Positions 26,104-34,115 of a stretch of DNA of 64,000 bases are shown here, piece by piece. Positions within the stretch are counted from its first letter, which is position 1. Each line of letters begins with the position of its first letter. Source of the stretch: an uncultured Saprospiraceae bacterium. Lineage in GTDB: Bacteria > Bacteroidota > Bacteroidia > Chitinophagales > Saprospiraceae. The stretch is taken from the NCBI GenBank assembly GCA_937981555.1, contig CALJOK010000010.1:62001-126000 (forward strand), written 5' to 3'. Both the position numbers and the translations under genes were made by a program. Under the pieces are notes generated by a model. It had not been told where the DNA came from. It searched no databases and saw only the letters and a list, made by a program, of their open reading frames with translations.

Positions 26104-28539
26104 ATGAAAAACCAAACTACATTTCTTTTAATCGTACTCTTTTTAATTTCTTTTGGAAAAAAAAGCAATGCTCAAGATTGCCAACTTCCGGAATCCTTTG
26201 GAGTACTTAATGGGAATAATATTAATGCTAGTATTCCTATGAATGGTAATTTATTTTGGACGATAAATGAAGATCCTCAATTTCAAGTAATCACTCCTCC
26301 TGCTGTAGGTGCAATACCGCATTCATTTTTCACCACAGGAATCTGGCTAGCAGGTAAGAATACTGATAATAATTTAAAGATAGCTACTGCTTTATATCAA
26401 TCTACGACAAGACGCGATTATTTTTCAGGGCCAATCAATAATGACAATGGACAGCTTTCCTTTCAATGTGATAATTATGATAGAATTTGGGAAGTTTTTG
26501 GTTACGAAATTTCACATCACATTGCTGACTTCGATGATAATGGAGTTATTAATACTCCTTTGGAAAATATCTATGCTTACCCTGCTCATCTAAATCCACA
26601 TTTTGAAAATATTCATGGATTTGCTTTACCAAATACAACAGAAGGTTTAGCTCCATTCTATGATAAAAACAATGATGGAATTTACAATCCAGATGATGGA
26701 GATTTTCCACTTCCAGAAAATGTTTCTGCTGAGAAAATTCCTCAACATATCATCTGGGGAGTTTTTAATGATGGAGGTGGACTCCATACTGAATCACAAG
26801 GAGTGCCATTAAATGTCGAAGTACAATTAACTGCTTATTCATTTTATTGTACTGATGATGAACTTTTGAATAACACCATATTCACCTCTCACAAAGTTAT
26901 CAATCGTGGAAATGAAACTTTAGATTCCATGATTTTCACCAAATGGGTGGATTTTGATTTAGGATGTTATTCAGATGATTTCTTGGGTTGCATTCCAAAT
27001 CTCAATACTTTTTATGTTTATAATGAAGACTCAAATGATGGTGGACCAGATGGTACTGATTGTAATTTAAGTGGAATTATTGGATTCGGTTCGAATCCTC
27101 CTGTTCAAGCCGTCACTATACTAAACAAAGAAATGTCTTCTTTTAATGTTGGTGGAATATCATCATCTCCCACAGCTGCAGAATATTATAATCTCATGCA
27201 AGGGAAATGGGAAGACGGTACTCCAATCACTCAAGGGGGAAATGGATATGGGGGAACTCAACCGACTTCTTTTGTTTTCCCTGACAACCCAAATGATCCA
27301 AGTGGTTGGTCCATGACTACCACTAATTTACCTTTCATGGATCGTAGATGTATTGCCAATGTAGAATTGGATAATTCACTTGCTCCAAATGATTTTGTAA
27401 AAGTTGATATGGCATATACTTTTTATCGAGATGAAAATTTAGACCATATCCAATCCGTTAATTTAATTTATGATCAGACACCGATTCTGCAACAATTATA
27501 TGATAACAATTTTGAAGACTGCAATTTTGATGCTTGCGTGGATGACTGTGTTTGGACAGGTGATGCTAATCGAGATAGTATCGTTTCCACTTTTGATATT
27601 TTGCAAATTGGTTTAGCTTTTAACGAGTCTGGGCAAGCTAGAAATACGCCTTTGGTTTTCCAACCATTCCCTGGACAAACATGGGGAGAAGATTTTTATG
27701 GCATTGATATAAAACATGCTGACTGTAATTCAAGCGGTTCTATTGTAGCTACTGATTTTGATTGGGTGGAAACTTATTATGGAAAATCTTATAAGCAAGG
27801 TAGTATCATTGACGAGTATCCAACAGGTTCTGAATTAAGTATTACTACTCTGGGTGGGAATCCAATGAATGATATGCAACTAGGACTTGGTCGGATACAA
27901 GTTGAATTAAATCAAGCAGAAGATATTTTTGGTTTGGCTTTCACTTTAGAATTTGATCCTACTTATTTAAAAGTTTTACTTGACCAACAATCTTCTCCTT
28001 GGGGAACTCAAACAACTAGCAGTTTTACTTTTTTACATAAAAATGAAACCGCTGGAGAACTAAATTACGCTTATGTAAAATTGGATGGAGAAAACAGCAC
28101 ATCAATAATCGACGACCTTGCAGATATTCGTTTCCAAACTATTACAACTGATTTCGAACTAGTTCAAACTTATCTCCGAATTAAAAATATACGAGCCATC
28201 TTAAACGATGGAGAAATTTTAGATTATGGTGCTCAAGATTTTTTAGTCAGTATCAATAACCCTGATGGTATGGGACAAATTTTATCTAATGAAAATTTGG
28301 AGGAAGCCAACATTCAAATTTTTCCAAATCCAACTTTCGATATTTTAAATATAAAAATAGAAAATCCAGCACTCACCAACTTCTCCATTTTTGATATTTA
28401 TGGAAAAAAGATTTTAGAAAAAACAGAAGTGAACCAAAGTGAAATTCAGTTATCCACTTCGCATTTTTCATCAGGCGTCTATTTCTTAAAAATAGAAATG
28501 GAGGGAAAAGAGTTGGTGAAGAAATTTATTAAAATGTAG
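26104..28539 (+). CDS. T9SS type A surface protein, array paralog 2 (long form, dockerin/cohesin-like insert)
   Basis: The 811-residue protein has the same N-terminal module as paralog 1 (about 24-470), 39 bp downstream of it. An insert of about 250 residues follows. CVWTGDANRDSIVSTFDIL and DIKHADCNSSGSI look like the two half-repeats of a dockerin type I domain (about 478-560). After it comes a cohesin-like beta domain (about 580-715) with IFGLAFTLEFDPTYLKVL. The C-terminus is a T9SS sorting domain nearly identical to the other copies. The calcium-binding D-x-N-x-D pattern is visible in the dockerin part. Whether the two modules bind each other or other cells' proteins is unknown. A perfect hairpin follows the stop. 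Confidence 0.85.
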   Translation: MKNQTTFLLIVLFLISFGKKSNAQDCQLPESFGVLNGNNINASIPMNGNLFWTINEDPQFQVITPPAVGAIPHSFFTTGIWLAGKNTDNNLKIATALYQSTTRRDYFSGPINNDNGQLSFQCDNYDRIWEVFGYEISHHIADFDDNGVINTPLENIYAYPAHLNPHFENIHGFALPNTTEGLAPFYDKNNDGIYNPDDGDFPLPENVSAEKIPQHIIWGVFNDGGGLHTESQGVPLNVEVQLTAYSFYCTDDELLNNTIFTSHKVINRGNETLDSMIFTKWVDFDLGCYSDDFLGCIPNLNTFYVYNEDSNDGGPDGTDCNLSGIIGFGSNPPVQAVTILNKEMSSFNVGGISSSPTAAEYYNLMQGKWEDGTPITQGGNGYGGTQPTSFVFPDNPNDPSGWSMTTTNLPFMDRRCIANVELDNSLAPNDFVKVDMAYTFYRDENLDHIQSVNLIYDQTPILQQLYDNNFEDCNFDACVDDCVWTGDANRDSIVSTFDILQIGLAFNESGQARNTPLVFQPFPGQTWGEDFYGIDIKHADCNSSGSIVATDFDWVETYYGKSYKQGSIIDEYPTGSELSITTLGGNPMNDMQLGLGRIQVELNQAEDIFGLAFTLEFDPTYLKVLLDQQSSPWGTQTTSSFTFLHKNETAGELNYAYVKLDGENSTSIIDDLADIRFQTITTDFELVQTYLRIKNIRAILNDGEILDYGAQDFLVSINNPDGMGQILSNENLEEANIQIFPNPTFDILNIKIENPALTNFSIFDIYGKKILEKTEVNQSEIQLSTSHFSSGVYFLKIEMEGKELVKKFIKM

Positions 28540-28549
28540 TATTAAACAA

Positions 28550-28584
28550 TATACACAAGGTGACTTGAAGTCACCTTGTGTATA
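28550..28584 (+). terminator. Hairpin terminator after array paralog 2
   Basis: A perfect 16-bp stem pairs TATACACAAGGTGACT (28550-28565) with 28569-28584 around TGA, 11 bases past the stop. The T run is weak, but stem strength and position fit a terminator. Confidence 0.6.
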
Positions 28585-28614
28585 ACTTAGTTTCAGATTT
28601 TCAAAAAAAACGAT

Positions 28615-30318
28615 ATGCAAAACCAACTAAAATTAATTATTCCATTTTTACTAATTTTTTCTTTTTTGGAAAAAAACATTGCCCAAGATTGCGGTCTGCC
28701 TAGTGCCTCTAAAACTTTAAAGGGCAATAACATCTCCGCAGACATTCAAAATAATGGGACATTATTTAGAGATACTTTTGATGCTGGATTTAGAATTAGC
28801 TCTCAACCAAATCCAGCTGTTGCCACCATTTTTGTAGAAGGTTTATGGATGGGTGGGTTTGATAATAATGGTGATTTAAGAGTAGCAGCTGGCGAGTATA
28901 CAAATAGTATTTTCAATGATTATGCAGCAGGTCCTATTCTGTTTGACAATGGTCAAATGACTTTTGATTGTGAAAACTTCGACCAACTTTGGGAAGTGTT
29001 TGATTATGAAATCCAACAACATATTGCTGACTTTGCTGATGATGGAATCATCAGTAATGTCATTCCCAATATCTTTGGTTACCCAGGACATCAAAATTTA
29101 TTTTTTGAAAATTTTAATGGATTTAGTCTACCATATAACTCTCACGGATTAGCTCCTTTTTTCGATAATAATAATGATGGAATTTATAATCCGACAGTTG
29201 GAGATTATCCTTTGCCAGAATCAGTTCATCCTGATGCGATTCCTTCCCATCTCATTTGGGGAATATTTAATGATGCAGGGGTCGACCATACTCAGTCAGA
29301 TGGAATAGCTTTGAATGCCGAAATCCATCAAACAACTTGGGCATTTAATTGTGCTGAAAATGAGATATTAAATAATACAATTTTTACTTCTCACAAAATT
29401 ATCAACAAAGGTTCTTCCGTACTTGATTCTATGTTTATTGGAAATTTTAGCGACATGGATATCGGATGTCATACCGATGATTATCTAGGTTGTATTCCAG
29501 ATATGAATACTTATTATTGGTACAATGAAGATCAATTGGATGGAACTACAGGGGCTCAATGCAATGGAAACGTTCTAACTTTTGGAGATAATCCTCCTGT
29601 TCAAGCAGTAACCATATTAGATCAAAAAATGGATAACTTTATTTATTATGTCAATAATTCACTTGGCATCTCTCCATATATCACACCTAACTCTCCTTTC
29701 GATTTTTATACTTATATGACTGGATGGTTTCCTTGGTCAGGAGGAACTCCCCTTACTTATGGCGGTGGTGGTTTGGGAGGAACACAGCTTGAAAAATTTG
29801 CTTTCCCAAATCATCCCAATGATGCCTCAGGCTGGTCAATGGCTCAGGCTAATTTACCTTTTTATGATGAACGAAGTTTGGCAAATATTAAAGTCGGATC
29901 ATTAAATCCAAATGAATCCATTACCATAACCAAAGGATATACATTTTATCAAGATGAAAATTTAGATAACAATTCGACTGTAGATTTGGTGTACGATAAT
30001 ACTCCAATTCTGCAACAAATGTTTGATGATAATTTTGAATCGGCTTGTACGTTTGTAGTCTCTAATAAAAATATTTTGGAAGAATCTTCTATTCAAATTT
30101 CTCCCAATCCAACTTCCGATATTCTAAATATAAAAATGGAAAATGCATCGTCTGCTAACTTCTCTATTTTTGATATTTATGGAAAAAAGGTTTTGGAAAA
30201 AACGGAAGTAAATCAAAATGAAATTCAATTATCCACTTCGAATTTTTCGCAAGGTGTTTATTTTTTAACAATAGAAATGGAAGGAAAGGAGTTCGTGAAA
30301 AAATTTATAAAAATGTAA
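28615..30318 (+). CDS. T9SS type A surface protein, array paralog 3 (short form)
   Basis: The 567-residue protein has a signal peptide ending NIAQ. It carries the same array module (VEGLWMGGFDNNGDL, FDQLWEVFDYEI, HIADFADDGII, FFDNNNDGIYNPTVGDYP, HLIWGIFNDAG) and a T9SS type A sorting domain (ISPNPTSDILNIKMEN to EFVKKFIKM). It has the same short architecture as paralog 1, without the dockerin/cohesin insert. No terminator follows it; a glycosyltransferase starts 31 bp downstream, so the two probably share a transcript. The function is unknown beyond surface location. Confidence 0.85.
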   Translation: MQNQLKLIIPFLLIFSFLEKNIAQDCGLPSASKTLKGNNISADIQNNGTLFRDTFDAGFRISSQPNPAVATIFVEGLWMGGFDNNGDLRVAAGEYTNSIFNDYAAGPILFDNGQMTFDCENFDQLWEVFDYEIQQHIADFADDGIISNVIPNIFGYPGHQNLFFENFNGFSLPYNSHGLAPFFDNNNDGIYNPTVGDYPLPESVHPDAIPSHLIWGIFNDAGVDHTQSDGIALNAEIHQTTWAFNCAENEILNNTIFTSHKIINKGSSVLDSMFIGNFSDMDIGCHTDDYLGCIPDMNTYYWYNEDQLDGTTGAQCNGNVLTFGDNPPVQAVTILDQKMDNFIYYVNNSLGISPYITPNSPFDFYTYMTGWFPWSGGTPLTYGGGGLGGTQLEKFAFPNHPNDASGWSMAQANLPFYDERSLANIKVGSLNPNESITITKGYTFYQDENLDNNSTVDLVYDNTPILQQMFDDNFESACTFVVSNKNILEESSIQISPNPTSDILNIKMENASSANFSIFDIYGKKVLEKTEVNQNEIQLSTSNFSQGVYFLTIEMEGKEFVKKFIKM

Positions 30319-30349
30319 TTATTACTCTTAAACAAAAAATATTAAAGCT

Positions 30350-31363
30350 ATGAAAGAAAAAAATAAAACTATTAAGTTATCTATAATTATTCCTGTTTTC
30401 AACAGGCCCTATGAAGTTCAAGAATTACTGGAAAGTTTGCAACAACAAACGAATCGTGAATTTGAAGTTATCATTGTCGAAGATGGATCAACAGTAAAAT
30501 GCAATTCAGTCATTGAAAATTTCAAACAAAATCTTGATATAAAATATTTTTTCAAACCTAACTCTGGCCCCGGCCAAAGTAGAAATTATGGATATGAAAA
30601 AGCTATGGGGAATTATTATATTTTTTTGGATTCTGATTGTATTCTTCCTCCGGATTATATTCAGACAGTTCAAACTTCATTAAAAAATAAATATACAGAT
30701 GCCTTTGGTGGGCCAGATAAAGCTCATGAAAAATTTACCCTTTTACAAAAAGGAATTAATTATTCAATGACTTCTTTTCTTACCACAGGAGGGATACGAG
30801 GTCAAAATGAAAAGTTAGGTAAATTTCATCCAAGAAGTTTTAATATGGGATGTTCACAAGAAGTACTTAAAACTATAAACGGATTTTCTAAAATGAGATT
30901 TGGGGAAGATATAGATATGAGTATCAGAATATTGAAAAATGGATTTAAGACACAATTAATACTGGAGGCTTTTGTTTATCATAAGCGACGATCTAACTTA
31001 AAGCAATTCTTCAAACAAATTTTCAATTCGGGAATAGCACGAATTAATCTGTCTAAAATACATCCAAATTCTTTGTCATTAATTCATATGGTTCCCACCT
31101 TCTTTTCCATAGGAATTATTTGGAGTATATTTTTTTCCTTGATTTACTCTAGTTTTTTTCTAATTCCTATTCTTACTTATTCCTTGATTTTATTTCTTGA
31201 CTCTCTTTTCAAAAATAAAAATTTAAGTATTGCAGCACTATCAATCCTTACGAGTTATACTCAAATCTTTGCCTATGGTTTTGGTTTTTTGTGGGCTATT
31301 TTAATGTTTAAAATCCTAAATAAAAATGAATACTCGGCTTTTAATGCTAGCTTCTATGAATAG
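30350..31363 (+). CDS. Family 2 glycosyltransferase with C-terminal membrane segments
   Basis: The 337-residue protein begins with a GT-A fold: LSIIIPVFNRPYEVQELLESL, VIIVEDGS, GPGQSRNYG, and the DxD-type FLDSDCILPPDY (about 91-102). FGEDIDMSIRIL matches the acceptor-binding ED region. Its last 90 residues hold two or three hydrophobic spans (HMVPTFFSIGIIWSIFFSL, FLIPILTYSLILFL, IFAYGFGFLWAILMF), so it acts at the inner face of the cytoplasmic membrane. It transfers a sugar from a nucleotide donor to an unknown acceptor. It lies inside the T9SS paralog array, immediately before a 3' remnant of another paralog, and may have been inserted there. Confidence 0.88.
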   Translation: MKEKNKTIKLSIIIPVFNRPYEVQELLESLQQQTNREFEVIIVEDGSTVKCNSVIENFKQNLDIKYFFKPNSGPGQSRNYGYEKAMGNYYIFLDSDCILPPDYIQTVQTSLKNKYTDAFGGPDKAHEKFTLLQKGINYSMTSFLTTGGIRGQNEKLGKFHPRSFNMGCSQEVLKTINGFSKMRFGEDIDMSIRILKNGFKTQLILEAFVYHKRRSNLKQFFKQIFNSGIARINLSKIHPNSLSLIHMVPTFFSIGIIWSIFFSLIYSSFFLIPILTYSLILFLDSLFKNKNLSIAALSILTSYTQIFAYGFGFLWAILMFKILNKNEYSAFNASFYE

Positions 31364-31406
31364 TTTTTATTTCGATAAATTACTTTTCTAAAATAATTCC
31401 CCTTTC

Positions 31407-31553
31407 TATATTTATAGGGAAAAAAAATTAGAAAAAACGGAAGTGAATCAGAGTGAGATTCAGTTGTCCACTTCTAATTTTTCACAAGGAGTTTATTTTT
31501 TAAAAATAGAAATGGACGGGAAAGAGTTGGTGAAAAAATTTATAAAAATGTAA
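31407..31553 (+). pseudogene. 3' remnant of a fifth T9SS array paralog
   Basis: From about 31407 to the stop at 31551-31553 the DNA encodes LEKTEVNQSEIQLSTSNFSQ followed by GVYFLKIEMDGKELVKKFIK and Met. This is the last 45 or so residues of the sorting domain found in the neighbouring paralogs. The upstream end, in a stretch of A residues after ATTTATAGGG, departs from the paralog sequence and has no start codon or signal peptide. It is a leftover 3' end next to the glycosyltransferase gene. Confidence 0.85.
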
Positions 31554-31558
31554 CTATT

Positions 31559-31593
31559 AACTTAGGGTGTAATTTAAAATTACGTCCTAAGTT
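31559..31593 (+). terminator. Terminator after the paralog remnant
   Basis: AACTTAGG (31559-31566) pairs with CCTAAGTT (31586-31593). An inner GTAATTT/AAATTAC stem and a TTTTT tail complete it. It probably ends the transcript of paralog 3 and the glycosyltransferase. Confidence 0.7.
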
Positions 31594-31616
31594 TTTCCAT
31601 TTCCTAAAAAAACGTT

Positions 31617-34076
31617 ATGCATAACCAACTAAAATTTATTTTCCTAATCTTATTTTTTTTTACTTTTGAGAAAAAACATTTCGCTCAAGATTGCGAAGTC
31701 CCCGAAGTCTTCAAAAATTTAGAAGGCAATAATATTTTTGCAAAAATATCTTTAAACGGAACACTTTTTCAGGATTATCCATTAGGAGCTTTTAATCTAA
31801 ACACTTATCAATATCCTAGTGATATTTCAACTATTGGAAACTTTAATCTTTGGCTCGGTGCTATTGGTTCAAATGGTCAACATCAAATTGCGGCTAATAG
31901 ATTTCCTTCAGATTGGAATAACGATTTTGTTTCAGGTCCAATCATCAACGAAAATGGACAATTAAATTTTGAATGCGAAAATTTCAGCCAATTATGGGAA
32001 GTATTTGGAACTGAAATAAAAGAACATATTGCTGACTTTGAAGATGACGGAACCATAGATAACCCAATCCAAAACATCTATGCCTACCCTGCTCACCAAA
32101 ATCCATTTTTTGAAGATATTCATGGATTTAGTTTGCCCAACACTATTCACGGACTTGCTCCTTTTTTCGATAATAATAATGATGGAATTTATAATCCAGA
32201 GAATGGTGATTTCCCTTTACCTGATTCTGTAGATCCAAGTATTATTCCTGGACACATCATCTGGGGAATTTTTAATGATGGAGGAACCAACCATACTAAC
32301 TCGGGAGGACTTCCTCTGAATGCTGAAATACACCAAACTCTCTGGTCCTTCTATTGTGATGGAAATGAACATCTAAATAATTCCATTTTCACTTCTTACA
32401 AAATCATTAATAAAGGAAATACATCTTTAGATTCTATGTTTGTGACTTTTGAAACTGATCCAAATTTAGGTTGTCCTTTTGATGACCATTTCGGATCTAT
32501 TCCTGACCTAAATACTTTTTACTTTTATAATCGAGATCAGATAGATGGATATGATAGTCTTGGATATTGTGGAGATTATATTCCTACATTTGGAAACAAT
32601 CCTCCTGTGCAAGCAATAAGTTTTTTAAATAAAGAAATGTCAAGTTTTATTTATCATTTTTCTCCAATTGGATCGGGGCCAATCACACCACCCAATTCAC
32701 CACATGATTACTACACATATATGAATGGTTGGTGGCAAGGGAATATACCTTTAACAATTGGAGGAGTTGGATACGGAGGAACCCAAATTACTTCCTTCGC
32801 TTTTTCTGATCATCCTGATGATTCTTTAGGATGGTCTATGCATCAATCCAATTTCACATTAGATCCAGAACTGAATACTCTATCAAATACTTATATCGGT
32901 TTACTCCAACCTAATGAATCTACAACTGTAGATCTAGCATTCACTTTTTATTCTGATGAAACTTTAAATCATATCGAAACTGTAGATTTGGTTTATGATA
33001 ATACACCTTTGATTCAGCAGGCGTATGATACTCAGTTTGCAAATGATTGTATCCCATATTCTTGTACCAATGATTGTGTTTGGGCAGGTGATGCAGATAA
33101 GGATAGTATAGTTACTACATTTGATTTTTTACAAATTGGATTAACCTTAGGAGCTACTGGAACGATTAGAGCGCATCCATTAATTTGGCAGCCATTTGAA
33201 AGTCAAAATTGGAATTCCTCATTTTTAAATACCGATTTAAAACATACTGATTGCAACGGGAATGGACAAATTGATACAGTTGATTTTCAAGAGCCTGTAA
33301 TTAATTTTGGAAAATCGTATAAAGTTATTCCTCCTGTTGATGTATATAATAATGGGCCAGAATTAAGTATTTACCTTGAGAGCAATATCGATACATTATT
33401 TATTATTGGAGGCATACAACCTTTAAGAGTAAAATTAAATCAGGAAGAACAAATTGCAGGTTTAGCTTTTACAATAGAGGGTGATACTAGTATGGTAAAT
33501 CTTATTTTTGGATTTGCTAGAGCTTGTTGGGCTCCTAATCAAACTGATCCTATTCACATTTATCAATTTGGCTTATTGGATCAAGAAGAAAATGAGTTTC
33601 ATTATAGTTCTGTAAAAATAGATGGAGAAAATAGTCTAAATAGAAATGACAATATTTTAACTTTTATAGCTAGTCCAAAAGATACTTCTTACCAACTTAT
33701 CCAAACTACACTTCGCATCAAAAACATCAGAGCAATCTTAGCTGATGGAACCATCTTAGATTATGGTTCTCAAGATTTCTTACTCAACATTGTTAATCCT
33801 AATGGAGAAGGAATTGTTTTGGAAAATCAAAACTTAGAAGAAGTCACCATTCAAGTTTTCCCAAACCCTACCACCGATATTTTAAATATAAAAATGGAAA
33901 ATCCAACTCCTTCACACATCACCATTTTTAATATTTATGGAAAAAAAGTTTTTGAAAAAATGGACGTAAATCAAAGTGAAATCCAGGTATCCACTTCTCA
34001 TTTTTCGCAAGGTGTTTATTTTTTAAAAATTGAAATAGAGGGAAAGGAATTCGTACAGAAGTTTCTTAAAATGTAG
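31617..34076 (+). CDS. T9SS type A surface protein, array paralog 4 (long form, dockerin/cohesin-like insert)
   Basis: The 819-residue protein has a signal peptide ending KHFAQ. The shared array module follows (FNLWLGAIGSNGQ, FSQLWEVFGTEI, HIADFEDDGTID, FFDNNNDGIYNPENGDFP, HIIWGIFNDGG). A dockerin-like pair comes next (CVWAGDADKDSIVTTFDFL, about 484-502, and DLKHTDCNGNGQIDTVDF). A cohesin-like domain with IAGLAFTIEGDTSMV and a T9SS sorting domain (VFPNPTTDILNIKMEN) complete it. It is the closest match to paralog 2 in architecture. It has its own terminator, and convergent transcription from the CHAT gene meets it there. Confidence 0.85.
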   Translation: MHNQLKFIFLILFFFTFEKKHFAQDCEVPEVFKNLEGNNIFAKISLNGTLFQDYPLGAFNLNTYQYPSDISTIGNFNLWLGAIGSNGQHQIAANRFPSDWNNDFVSGPIINENGQLNFECENFSQLWEVFGTEIKEHIADFEDDGTIDNPIQNIYAYPAHQNPFFEDIHGFSLPNTIHGLAPFFDNNNDGIYNPENGDFPLPDSVDPSIIPGHIIWGIFNDGGTNHTNSGGLPLNAEIHQTLWSFYCDGNEHLNNSIFTSYKIINKGNTSLDSMFVTFETDPNLGCPFDDHFGSIPDLNTFYFYNRDQIDGYDSLGYCGDYIPTFGNNPPVQAISFLNKEMSSFIYHFSPIGSGPITPPNSPHDYYTYMNGWWQGNIPLTIGGVGYGGTQITSFAFSDHPDDSLGWSMHQSNFTLDPELNTLSNTYIGLLQPNESTTVDLAFTFYSDETLNHIETVDLVYDNTPLIQQAYDTQFANDCIPYSCTNDCVWAGDADKDSIVTTFDFLQIGLTLGATGTIRAHPLIWQPFESQNWNSSFLNTDLKHTDCNGNGQIDTVDFQEPVINFGKSYKVIPPVDVYNNGPELSIYLESNIDTLFIIGGIQPLRVKLNQEEQIAGLAFTIEGDTSMVNLIFGFARACWAPNQTDPIHIYQFGLLDQEENEFHYSSVKIDGENSLNRNDNILTFIASPKDTSYQLIQTTLRIKNIRAILADGTILDYGSQDFLLNIVNPNGEGIVLENQNLEEVTIQVFPNPTTDILNIKMENPTPSHITIFNIYGKKVFEKMDVNQSEIQVSTSHFSQGVYFLKIEIEGKEFVQKFLKM

Positions 34077-34082
34077 TTACAG

Positions 34083-34115
34083 ATTTAGGATATAATTTCA
34101 AATTATATCCTAAAT
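34083..34115. terminator. Bidirectional terminator between paralog 4 and the CHAT gene
   Basis: A near-perfect palindrome pairs ATTTAGGATATAATTT (34083-34098) with 34100-34115 around one base. It lies 6 bases past the plus-strand stop and overlaps the minus-strand stop codon at 34110-34112, with T-rich flanks. Confidence 0.7.

Noticed and set aside
24370-34076. The array as a cellulosome
   Set aside because: Dockerin-like and cohesin-like modules occur, but there are no glycoside hydrolases or scaffoldins, and the modules are parts of the same surface proteins.
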